From an uncultured Clostridia bacterium (GTDB taxonomy: Bacteria > Bacillota > Clostridia > Oscillospirales > Ruminococcaceae): a DNA stretch of 7,750 nt. Of the stretch, positions 1 to 6,159 are shown piece by piece. The first letter of the stretch is position 1, and each line of letters begins with the position of its first letter. Under the pieces are notes generated by a model that was not told where the DNA came from, searched no databases, and worked only from the letters and a program-made list of their open reading frames with translations. Made by a program: the position numbers and the translations under genes. The DNA lies in the NCBI GenBank assembly GCA_945947715.1, contig CAMEYZ010000103.1, positions 1 to 7,750 of the forward strand, written 5' to 3'.

Positions 1-24
1 TGACAGCGAAGCGAATCAAATGCT

Positions 25-47
25 GCGGAGCCCCCCAAGGGCTCCGC
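25..47. repeat. Perfect 9-bp GC-rich hairpin
   Basis: GCGGAGCCC (25-33) and GGGCTCCGC (39-47) are perfect inverted repeats around a 5-base loop. There is no T run directly after either side; on the plus strand only loose T clusters follow from about 59. It may be a weak terminator of a gene left of the window or a copy of a dispersed GC hairpin. Confidence 0.6.
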
Positions 48-110
48 CGAAAGGTAAATTTTGCTTTTCTAAAAAATATGAGCGGATAAAATGGCCGAGG
101 CTTATTTTAA

Positions 111-179
111 TTCGGGGAAGATTTCGCTGATTTGAGGCGGTTAGTTTCGGCTTGTCAGCTTAGGGAACTCCCTTCGGGG
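111..179 (+). repeat. Degenerate intergenic repeat, left copy (62-bp period)
   Basis: TTCGGGG occurs at 111-117 and again at 173-179, a period of 62. Between them lie AAGATTTCGCTGAT, CGGTTAGTTTCGGC and AACTCCC. The same blocks in the same order are found on the minus strand at 7257-7343 near the other end of the window (for example 7287-7307 against 111-131, one inserted T and one missing G). This is therefore a dispersed element present in opposite orientations, not part of a gene. Confidence 0.65.
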
Positions 180-411
180 CTATTATATGTTTTCAACGGA
201 AGATTGCATCTTCCGACGCGTGCGAGAGGGACACCTCCGGGGGAAAGACAAGCGGCTCATACGAACTGTCAACGAAAGATTTTGTTTGAGTGGGTCGCCG
301 CTTTTCTCTCCCCCTACGGTTTCCCTCTCGCGCTCACCCTTCCCTCGCCCTCTCTCTTTTGCTACGGGGAGAATGACATCGGTTACCGGGTGTTCCGCTT
401 AGTTTTAGTTG

Positions 412-437
412 GGCGGCGGCACCGTCGGCCGCCTTTT
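412..437 (+). terminator. Possible rho-independent terminator
   Basis: GGCGGC (412-417) pairs with GCCGCC (428-433) around a 10-base loop, followed by TTTTGTTCGTTTTT. The T run is interrupted and no gene is visible upstream in the window, so it could end a transcript entering from the left or a non-coding one. Moderate to low confidence. Confidence 0.4.
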
Positions 438-525
438 GTTCGTTTTTCTGATTCCACAATTAATGCTATTTGGGGATTTTCTTTTCGGTTTGTCCACTGC
501 GTTCATGGGTTTTTACTGTTGGCTG

Positions 526-609
526 TTAACTCTTAACTGCTAACTCTTAACTTCCAACTAAAAACTATTCACTCTTCACTCTTCACTATTCACTCTTCAC
601 TATTCACTA
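526..609. repeat. Array of 12 tandem heptamers, consensus TTMACTM
   Basis: The segment divides without any indel into twelve 7-base units: TTAACTC, TTAACTG, CTAACTC, TTAACTT, CCAACTA, AAAACTA, TTCACTC twice, TTCACTA, TTCACTC, then TTCACTA twice. Every unit keeps ACT at positions 4-6. The first six units mostly have TTAACT and the last six all have TTCACT, so two sub-families expanded side by side. Two more in-register, weaker units (TTTACTG, TTGGCTG) can be read at 512-525. The array ends at 609, seven bases before the AAAGGAAAGGAG ribosome binding region of the exonuclease gene. Confidence 0.9.
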
Positions 610-628
610 ATTTCCAAAGGAAAGGAGC

Positions 629-1291
629 GTGAAAAAAGCTATGCCTAAGAAGCATAATAAGATCGTACTTGATCTGGAGTTTAATCCAATAAGGGAACCG
701 TCCGCAAGACAGACCGCTCGGCACGAGATTATCGAAATAGGCGCTGTCATGCTGAATGACAGCCTTGAACAGATATCGTCCTTTCAGGAATACATCAAGC
801 CTCAGCTTAACATCGTCGAGGAAAAAATAACTCAGCTGACCGGCATTACCAACGAAAAGGTAGCCGACTGCGGCTCCTTCAACGAGGTCATGCACCACTT
901 TATGGAATGGATAGGCGATACGCCCTGTACATTCTATACATGGAGCGATTCCGATAGAAATGTTATGCTGGACGAGGCAGACCTCAAATGCCCCGATGAC
1001 CCAGATTATGACATGTTTTACGTTCACTGGGTGGACCTGCAGATGATATATCAGCGCAAAATGGGGCTTCACAAGTCTATGGGACTGGCCAATGCACTGG
1101 GCACCATGCAGATATACTTCGCAGGAACAGAACACGGCGCACTGGCAGATGCTATAAACACTGCGGAGGTAATGCGCGTTATAAGCGACAGCAAACGCAT
1201 GGAAGAGCTGAAACACTCCTCGGTGACCTTCAACGGAAAACCGTCCGAGTCGGGCTTCCATATGAATAATATCATCATCAAGAAAAAGTGA
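629..1291 (+). CDS. DEDDh-family 3'-5' exonuclease
   Basis: This is a stand-alone exonuclease of the DnaQ-like DEDDh superfamily, 220 residues, expected to remove nucleotides from 3' ends of DNA or RNA using two metal ions in the cytoplasm. Visible motifs are Exo I (D15 and E17 in LDLEF, followed by EIIEIGAV at 33-40), Exo II around WSDSD (D108, residues 105-109) and Exo III HGALAD (H169, D174). Layout and size resemble the KapD-like proteins (KapD: inhibitor of the KinA sporulation pathway), but the substrate cannot be told from sequence. The GTG at 629 has AAAGGA at 616-621 at good spacing; an ATG at 641 with AGGAG at 623-627 is an alternative start that removes four residues and no motif. 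It is monocistronic and converges on the secreted-protein operon through a shared terminator. Confidence 0.88.
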   Translation: MKKAMPKKHNKIVLDLEFNPIREPSARQTARHEIIEIGAVMLNDSLEQISSFQEYIKPQLNIVEEKITQLTGITNEKVADCGSFNEVMHHFMEWIGDTPCTFYTWSDSDRNVMLDEADLKCPDDPDYDMFYVHWVDLQMIYQRKMGLHKSMGLANALGTMQIYFAGTEHGALADAINTAEVMRVISDSKRMEELKHSSVTFNGKPSESGFHMNNIIIKKK

Positions 1292-1292
1292 A

Positions 1293-1334
1293 AAAAGCTC
1301 CGAAGCTCACCGATATGGTGGCTTCGGAGCTTTT
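1293..1334. terminator. Bidirectional terminator between convergent genes
   Basis: AAAAGCTCCGAAGC (1293-1306) pairs with GCTTCGGAGCTTTT (1321-1334). After one unpaired T, CACC (1308-1311) extends the stem with GGTG (1317-1320). The stem has A runs on the left and T runs on the right, so it reads as a terminator from both strands. It serves the exonuclease gene (stop at 1289-1291) and the SLH protein gene (stop at 1350-1352), which converge here. Confidence 0.9.
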
Positions 1335-1349
1335 ATAGTGGTTCAGAGT

Positions 1350-3599
1350 TCATATCTTGTATATCTCGTAAAGCTTCATAGTTTTGTCCTGTGCGATGTA
1401 GTCGTACATCAGCTTCAAGCACTCGCCCTTAGTCAGCCCCTTGTTGGGATTAAATTTGCCGTTAGTTCCGCTCACCATGCCCTTAGCCTTTGCAATGGCG
1501 ATATATCCGCAGTATGCATGTGTTTCAGGAATGTCCGTAAACGGCGATTTATATATTCCCTTAAGCTCCGCAGCGTCCTTGCAGCTTGTAAAGTTCATCA
1601 CATACAGCTTAGCAAGCTCCGCATAGGTAAGAGTCTTATTGCGGTACGCGTCCAGCTCCTCCTTGGTCTTGAAGGAAGGCAGACTGAAATAGAACAGATT
1701 CCTTTCCAGGTCGAAAAACTCGCCGATAGTTATATTCTCGTCGGGATTCAGCTTTCCATTTTCCGGCTCGATATAGATTCCATACGCAAGCAGAGTATTT
1801 ATCTCCTTTTCGTACTTATATCCCTTGATGTCGGAGTAGCTTATCACCTTTTCCTCCACAGGCTTTTCATCGGTGTAGTAGGGCTTGCCGCTGTAGTTTA
1901 TCCGCTCGCCGGTCAGACCGTTTATCATAAAGCTGCTGTCATAGATGTAGGTCAGATAGGTATGGGACTTCATCTGCAGGTCAACAAAGCTCTTATATTT
2001 CAGCTCAGGAGTCATACGCTCAAAGAGCATTTCATAGGCGGTATCCTCCGACACGAGCTTAGGCTCGGGGAAGTCCATGTCGTGATAGCTGTAATTGAAG
2101 CCGATAACCTCGCCGTTATAATCCACATTCATGCTCACATAGTCGAAGTCTGCTTCCAGACCGTTGACCTCGCGGACAAAGCGGACATTGATATAATCGG
2201 TGGGCTGTTTTTTATATTCGGTATGAATTATCTTATACTGCTCAGCCTTGCCGCCGAGATAGTATTTCATTGCAGCCTCCGCAGTCTTTTCGGCAGATTT
2301 AATATTTACAGCCTTCTTGCCGTTATAATAATCGTAATAGCTCTTGTTAAAGGAGATTATTTCGCCGGTAAGCGCGTCCATATTGACTGTCAGATAGATA
2401 TTTCCGCCCTCGGAGGAGGTATATCTGAAATCTATGGTAAGCAGATACTTTACCTCGTCATTTTCGTCGGTATAGGTGCTGATGCTCTTGGAGCGGAAAA
2501 CCAGCTTATCATTAAGCACAATGTACTTATCCTTTTTGATGATGTCGATAGCCTTTTCCTTGGAGATGTACTTACTTTCGTCCTCTATAGCCTTAAGCTC
2601 CGCCTCGGAGAAGCCCGCGTCATAATCCGCTTCACACTCCTCCTCGGCAAGTTCCATATCGTAATCGCCGAAGCTGTTGCTCCACTTGTAGGCGTCGGTG
2701 TAGGAATACTTGGTACGGTCGTCATAGTAGCTTGTATATTCTCCTGTTATGGCATCTATTTCATTTTCTCCGCTGTTCTCAGGACGATATACAGGGAGTA
2801 TAAATCTTTCAGTTTCCCACTGCTTTGTTTTAGAATTATACTCTGTGTTTTCAAAATACTCGTATGAAGCATACAATCCCTTGCGCTCCTTATAGAGCTC
2901 ATTAGCCTCATCAACGGATATCTTCTTTGTAGCATCTGCGAAGGTGCCACCGTCAGCAAACCATGACATCTGAAAGCTGAGCAGCTTGCCCGTATCGCGG
3001 TCGATAGTCATGCTTCCGGAATTGTTGTCCACCTCAAGGCCGTATTCCTCGCGCTCGATATAGTAGGATACAGTAGCTTTTGTGATGTTGGTGCTGTCGG
3101 TATTCCTTGTAAATACGGCATTTCCCTTAAGGCCAGGATTAAGCATTTTAAAGCTTTCCTTAGCCTTCTGCTCCTGCTCCTCGACGGTAAGCTTTGCAAA
3201 GCTTGGCTTTACTGTTGTGGAGTAATCCTGGTCATAATACTCATAGCCTGTTATCAAGCCATCATAGTATGTCACGGTTATCATCTTGTCAACGGACAAC
3301 CATTTTCCGTCAACATACTTTGATGTTCCCTTTTTCTCGTTGATATGATACCACTGGAGCTTAAAGAAATCAGTCTCGTACTTGCTTTCCAGCTGATAGG
3401 AAAACTCGTCCAGCTCCGCAGGGATAGTTACCCTCTTCTTGACCTCAGCGATAGCTGCCTTAAGAGCCTTAGCTTCCGCCGTGGAGGCGCTATCCGCAGC
3501 CATAGCCTCTATCCCAACAATGCCAGATGCAGGCACTGCGGAAAATACCATTGCCGCCGCCAGTGCTCCTGAAATTATCTGTTTACGAATTTTTTTCAT
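1350..3599 (-). CDS. Secreted YcdB/YcdC (PepSY-like) repeat protein with SLH domains
   Basis: A 749-residue exported protein. Residues 1-34 form a signal peptide (MKKIRKQ, a hydrophobic core, likely cleavage after AMA). The body has five PepSY-like strand-turn motifs of the type 'D..TG....F': about 198-213, 280-294, 405-421, 490-507 and 557-575, as in YcdB/YcdC-type domains. Residues 587-630 and 685-735 are SLH domains (YSDIKG...GKLNPDENIT and FTDIPETHAYCGYIAIAKAKGM...GKFNPNKGLT), with a partial SLH-like piece between (about 656-670). SLH domains in Firmicutes bind pyruvylated secondary wall polymers, so wall attachment is inferred. PepSY-type domains are often linked to protease inhibition, but no activity can be assigned here. 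The start has GGAGG at 3609-3613, nine bases upstream. It is the second gene of an operon with its shorter paralog, 50 bases downstream of that stop. Confidence 0.85.
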   Translation of the reverse strand: MKKIRKQIISGALAAAMVFSAVPASGIVGIEAMAADSASTAEAKALKAAIAEVKKRVTIPAELDEFSYQLESKYETDFFKLQWYHINEKKGTSKYVDGKWLSVDKMITVTYYDGLITGYEYYDQDYSTTVKPSFAKLTVEEQEQKAKESFKMLNPGLKGNAVFTRNTDSTNITKATVSYYIEREEYGLEVDNNSGSMTIDRDTGKLLSFQMSWFADGGTFADATKKISVDEANELYKERKGLYASYEYFENTEYNSKTKQWETERFILPVYRPENSGENEIDAITGEYTSYYDDRTKYSYTDAYKWSNSFGDYDMELAEEECEADYDAGFSEAELKAIEDESKYISKEKAIDIIKKDKYIVLNDKLVFRSKSISTYTDENDEVKYLLTIDFRYTSSEGGNIYLTVNMDALTGEIISFNKSYYDYYNGKKAVNIKSAEKTAEAAMKYYLGGKAEQYKIIHTEYKKQPTDYINVRFVREVNGLEADFDYVSMNVDYNGEVIGFNYSYHDMDFPEPKLVSEDTAYEMLFERMTPELKYKSFVDLQMKSHTYLTYIYDSSFMINGLTGERINYSGKPYYTDEKPVEEKVISYSDIKGYKYEKEINTLLAYGIYIEPENGKLNPDENITIGEFFDLERNLFYFSLPSFKTKEELDAYRNKTLTYAELAKLYVMNFTSCKDAAELKGIYKSPFTDIPETHAYCGYIAIAKAKGMVSGTNGKFNPNKGLTKGECLKLMYDYIAQDKTMKLYEIYKI

Positions 3600-3649
3600 A
3601 TATGATGACCTCCGATTTCCCGCCCATAAATGAACGTCTGTTGTATTGA

Positions 3650-4768
3650 TTATGACTGATAATAGGGTCTGCCGTTTTCGTCTATCCTCTCTCCTGTCAG
3701 TGCATTGATGACAAACTCGCTGTCGTAAACGTATGTAGGATATATATGCAGGATATTGTTTCTGTCCTCGAAGCTTCTGGTTATCAGCTCGGGAGACATA
3801 TGCTCAAAAAGCATTTCATAGGCTTCGTCCTCGGTGATAAGCTCCGGCTGTGGGAAATCCATATCGTGATAGGTGTAATCAAAGCCGGTGACCTCGCCAT
3901 TAAAATCCACGGTAACATCTACGCTGTCGAATTTCGCGTCAAGACCGTTCACACTGCGGTAAAAGCTATAGGTCATATATCCGCCCGCAGCTATCACCTT
4001 GGAATCATATTCCGAAAGCGCATATTCCTCCGCCCTTTCGCCGAGATAATATTTCATAGCCTTTTCTGCGATTTTGCTGCCAGCCTTCACATCTGTGCTC
4101 TTGCCCTCATAATACTCCTCGGAGTATGTCTTTTCAAACCGCAGTATATCGCCGGTGCAGGCGTCCATATCCACATCAAGCCGATAGCCGCCCTCGGAGG
4201 ACGTATCCTCAAAGCTCATGGACAGTACATATTCTGTTTCGCCAATTTCATCTTCACGGCTGAAAATATCCTCCGATTGAAAAACCGGCTCACCGTCAAG
4301 GGTGATATACTTGTCGTTTTTTATTCTCCGAAGAGCCCGGCTGTGGCTGATAAGTCCCTTTCTGACGCTTTCAGGGACCTCTTCGACCACTTTTCCCAGA
4401 ACAGCGTCCTCGCCTGCACAGCCCGTATCAAGGACAACGTCCCCGACAGCCCCATATCTGAGCACATCATCGTAAAAGCTCGTATATTCGCCCGTTATGG
4501 CATCTATCTCATAATAGCCTGCATTTTCCGGAACATATACGGGAAGTATAAAAATTCCGGATTCCCACTGTTTTTCATCGGAATTATACTCTATGTTTAC
4601 AAAGCGACGATACTCTGCGCGAAGTCCCTTAAGCTCCTTATATACAGCGTTTGCTTCCTCAACGGAAATTATATCCGCCGCAGAAGCTTTTGCCCCGACA
4701 GGAGCTGCTCCGAAAGCCACAGCTGCTGCCATAGCCCCCGAAATCAGCTGCATTTGCAGTTTTTTCAT
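3650..4768 (-). CDS. Secreted YcdB/YcdC-like protein, short paralog without SLH domains
   Basis: A 372-residue exported protein with a signal peptide (about residues 1-30, MKKLQMQ, Ala-rich core, cleavage near AKASA). Residues 34-370 align along their length with residues 227-575 of the next gene's product: shared blocks include EIDAITGEYTS, KYYLG.[KR]AE, YHDMDFP.P and [NG].LTGERI. It keeps four PepSY-like motifs (about 87-100, 199-214, 286-301, 352-370) but lacks the paralog's first ~190 mature residues and all SLH domains, so it is likely released or loosely held rather than wall-anchored. The region 102-140 is the most diverged part. AGGAGG at 4778-4783 lies nine bases before the ATG. First gene of a two-gene operon; tandem duplication followed by domain loss or gain is inferred. 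No catalytic residues recognised. Confidence 0.85.
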   Translation of the reverse strand: MKKLQMQLISGAMAAAVAFGAAPVGAKASAADIISVEEANAVYKELKGLRAEYRRFVNIEYNSDEKQWESGIFILPVYVPENAGYYEIDAITGEYTSFYDDVLRYGAVGDVVLDTGCAGEDAVLGKVVEEVPESVRKGLISHSRALRRIKNDKYITLDGEPVFQSEDIFSREDEIGETEYVLSMSFEDTSSEGGYRLDVDMDACTGDILRFEKTYSEEYYEGKSTDVKAGSKIAEKAMKYYLGERAEEYALSEYDSKVIAAGGYMTYSFYRSVNGLDAKFDSVDVTVDFNGEVTGFDYTYHDMDFPQPELITEDEAYEMLFEHMSPELITRSFEDRNNILHIYPTYVYDSEFVINALTGERIDENGRPYYQS

Positions 4769-4797
4769 TTTGTGTTTCCTCCTGTTCTATCTCTTTT

Positions 4798-4807
4798 GAA
4801 ACGTTTC
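4798..4807. promoter_or_regulatory. LacI/GalR-like palindrome GAAACGTTTC
   Basis: GAAACGTTTC is a perfect 10-base palindrome with a central CG, the core pattern of LacI/GalR-family operators (AAACGTTT). It sits in the leader of the secreted-protein operon, 14 bases upstream of the AGGAGG. It is one base too short to be a standard CcpA cre site. A 10-base palindrome can occur by chance, and no regulator gene is in the window. Confidence 0.35.
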
Positions 4808-4855
4808 TGTTAATAAAACAATCCAGAACAGGAAAATTTTTCATAAATATAAAAA

Positions 4856-4885
4856 GTTATCGGAAATTTAATAAATTATTCTCAA
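4856..4885 (-). promoter_or_regulatory. Weak candidate promoter for the secreted-protein operon
   Basis: On the minus strand TTGAGA (4880-4885) is five of six to the -35 consensus, followed after 18 bases by GATAAC (4856-4861), four of six to the -10. It lies between the upstream terminator and the operon start, in AT-rich DNA. Other -10-like TATATT sequences nearby lack a good -35, so the choice is uncertain. Confidence 0.35.
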
Positions 4886-4895
4886 TTTACTTCTT

Positions 4896-4926
4896 AAAAA
4901 AATCCCCGATAGACATATATCGGGGA
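4896..4926 (-). terminator. Rho-independent terminator of the acidic protein gene
   Basis: On the minus strand TCCCCGATA (4926-4918) pairs perfectly with TATCGGGGA (4911-4903) over a six-base loop and is followed by seven T (4902-4896). It lies 17 bases after the stop codon of the 4944-5261 gene and separates it from the secreted-protein operon. Confidence 0.92.
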
Positions 4927-4943
4927 CTGTCTGCAAAATATAA

Positions 4944-5261
4944 TTATTCCTCTGAGGGCTCCTCGTCAACGCCGTCGAGCTTTTCGAGGTCTTCGATATC
5001 CTCGGCGAGGTCATCGTAAGCCTGCTCAGCAGCTGCTTCCTCAGCAGCCTCTTCCTCAGCTTCTTCAGCCTTATCCTCGGGCTTATCGCCGCAGGAACAG
5101 CAGCAGCACTCGTCGTCATCATCGAAATAGATCTCGTCCTCATCGTCGAAATCGTAATCATACTGCTCAAGCTCTTCACGCTTCTTAACGGTATAAAGAG
5201 CCGCAGCAGCACCTGCAGCAGCAGAGATCAAAGCTGTAAATACAACACCTAATGCCTTCAT
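4944..5261 (-). CDS. Small membrane-anchored acidic protein with a CCCCSC cluster
   Basis: A 105-residue protein I do not recognise as a named family. Residues 4-23 are a single Ala/Gly/Val-rich hydrophobic segment, then YTVKKREE, which suggests an N-terminal membrane anchor with the remainder in the cytoplasm, as in YtxH-like small proteins. From residue 29 on, about half of all residues are Asp or Glu, in runs such as DFDDEDE (37-43) and DDDDE (47-51). Residues 52-57 are CCCCSC, then an Ala/Glu-rich, probably helical tail. Metal binding by the cysteines and acids is possible but is inference. AAGGAG (5271-5276) is nine bases before the ATG. It is monocistronic, with its own strong promoter and terminator. 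A cleaved signal peptide is less likely, since no clear cleavage site is seen. Confidence 0.8.
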   Translation of the reverse strand: MKALGVVFTALISAAAGAAAALYTVKKREELEQYDYDFDDEDEIYFDDDDECCCCSCGDKPEDKAEEAEEEAAEEAAAEQAYDDLAEDIEDLEKLDGVDEEPSEE

Positions 5262-5297
5262 AATAATACGCTCCTTTTTTCTGAAAATAATATATGC

Positions 5298-5322
5298 GCG
5301 TGCATAAGGTCGCTATGCACGC
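5298..5322 (-). promoter_or_regulatory. Perfect 9-bp inverted repeat in the leader of the acidic protein gene
   Basis: GCGTGCATA (5298-5306) and TATGCACGC (5314-5322) are exact inverted repeats with a 7-base spacer. The site lies between the -10 box (5345-5350) and the ribosome binding site (5271-5276), so it would be transcribed near the 5' end of the mRNA. It can be an mRNA-stabilising hairpin or a DNA operator just downstream of the start point; the sequence does not decide. Confidence 0.6.
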
Positions 5323-5344
5323 CGATTGATCTGATGTTTCTATT

Positions 5345-5373
5345 ATTATATCACACTTATTCGAAAAAAACAA
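5345..5373 (-). promoter_or_regulatory. Sigma-A type promoter with extended -10 for the acidic protein gene
   Basis: On the minus strand TTGTTT (5373-5368), a 17-base spacer and a perfect TATAAT (5350-5345) preceded by TGA, giving a TGn extended -10. The expected start point is near 5338, leaving a leader of about 75 bases that contains the inverted repeat. Confidence 0.8.
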
Positions 5374-5497
5374 TAGATTTTTATAAATTTCATATTTGCA
5401 CAACATTTCCATAACAAAGTGTACCAATTGCACAAAAACTGGTATGTTTTTAAAGTTGAATTTATTTAAATAAAATTGTTAAATTTGTGTTACCATA

Positions 5498-5526
5498 TAG
5501 ACAAAAGGGAATAAATCGGTTATAAT
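5498..5526 (+). promoter_or_regulatory. Sigma-A type promoter of the rsmD-coaD operon
   Basis: TAGACA (5498-5503), five of six to the -35 consensus, a 17-base spacer and a perfect TATAAT (5521-5526). The predicted start near 5533 leaves a leader of roughly 70 bases before rsmD. It is divergent from the acidic protein promoter, about 125 bases away in AT-rich DNA. Confidence 0.8.
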
Positions 5527-5601
5527 ATAAAGTAGTATGTAATCGAATTGTAATTACTGTAAGAATTAAGTAACCGAAAATATATTGGAGATATTTAGAA
5601 A

Positions 5602-6153
5602 ATGAGAGTAATCACCGGTAAAGCAAGAGGAAGAAAGCTCAAGGACTTCGAGGGCCGTGATATACGCCCTACTACAGATATGGTCAAGGAAGCTATTTTT
5701 TCCATTATTCAGTTTGATATAGAAGGCTCTGAGGTATTGGACCTCTTCTCAGGAACAGGTCAGCTCGGTATCGAGGCTCTTTCCAGAGGCGCAAAGTTTT
5801 GCCGCTTTGTTGACAAGAGCAAGGAATCGGCTGAGCTCACCAACGAAAATATAAACCTCGCAGGCTTCCGATGGGAATCCAACGTCGTAAATGGCGACAG
5901 CCTGGATTTTCTTCGCATGGCAAGGTATACCTTTGATATCGCCCTTTTAGACCCGCCCTACAACAACGGTCTTATCGAACAGGCACTCCCTCTTCTGGAG
6001 CCGAAAATGTCTCAGCGAGGCATCGTCGTATGCGAGCATGAACGTGGTCTGGGGCTTCCCGATGAAGTGGGCAGGCTTAAAAAGTCAAAGACCTATAACT
6101 ATGGCAAGGTTGCCGTTACTGTATACAGGATCCCATTTAACGAAGAGGAATGA
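5602..6153 (+). CDS. rsmD: 16S rRNA (guanine(966)-N(2))-methyltransferase RsmD
   Basis: This 183-residue enzyme transfers a methyl group from S-adenosylmethionine to N2 of G966 (E. coli numbering) in 16S rRNA during assembly of the small ribosomal subunit. Family landmarks: the N-terminal MRVITGKARGRKL, IRPTTDMVKEAIFSII (21-36), the SAM-binding motif I VLDLFSGTGQLGIEAL (45-60) and the catalytic DPPY (117-120) typical of amino-group methylation. The length matches the family. GGAG at 5587-5590 lies 11 bases before the ATG, slightly long. It is the first gene of the operon and is followed by coaD after 6 bases, a pairing common in Firmicutes. Confidence 0.95.
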   Translation: MRVITGKARGRKLKDFEGRDIRPTTDMVKEAIFSIIQFDIEGSEVLDLFSGTGQLGIEALSRGAKFCRFVDKSKESAELTNENINLAGFRWESNVVNGDSLDFLRMARYTFDIALLDPPYNNGLIEQALPLLEPKMSQRGIVVCEHERGLGLPDEVGRLKKSKTYNYGKVAVTVYRIPFNEEE

Positions 6154-6159
6154 TTTTTT

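Larger units (their letters stand above)
1..625. other. Gene-free, repeat-rich intergenic region
   Basis: No open frame here has a recognisable protein, a good ribosome binding site or protein-like composition; the longest one starts without a Shine-Dalgarno sequence and runs through repeats. The stretch holds a GC-rich hairpin (25-47), a degenerate repeat (111-179), a small perfect hairpin (CGGAAGA/TCTTCCG, 197-215), a pyrimidine-rich stretch (about 297-360), a GC hairpin followed by T (412-437) and a heptamer array (526-609). A gene ending just left of the window is possible but cannot be seen. No convincing promoter for the exonuclease gene was found. Confidence 0.7.

Noticed and set aside
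132..536. 134-codon open frame in the left intergenic region
   Set aside because: It runs through the degenerate repeat, the pyrimidine-rich stretch and the start of the heptamer array, has no start signal and no protein-like pattern.
526..609. CRISPR array
   Set aside because: The repeats are 7 bases and contiguous with no spacers, and there are no cas genes.
590..1261. 223-codon minus-strand open frame
   Set aside because: It is antisense to the exonuclease, whose three catalytic motifs are intact; the antisense product is His/Cys/Phe-rich without any motif.
1338..2867. 509-codon open frame on the plus strand
   Set aside because: It lies antisense to the long YcdB/SLH gene, has no ribosome binding site, and its protein is Leu/Ile/Val/His-rich, as expected from the complement of acidic, Lys-rich coding DNA.
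4798..4807. CcpA cre site
   Set aside because: The spacing between TG and the central CG is one base shorter than in the cre consensus, so only a general LacI-family resemblance is claimed.
3746..4813. 355-codon open frame on the plus strand
   Set aside because: It is antisense to the short YcdB-like gene, which has a signal peptide, AGGAGG and clear homology to its neighbour; the antisense frame has none of these.
5185..5433. 82-codon minus-strand open frame overlapping the acidic protein start
   Set aside because: It spans the promoter and leader of the 4944-5261 gene in another frame and lacks a ribosome binding site.
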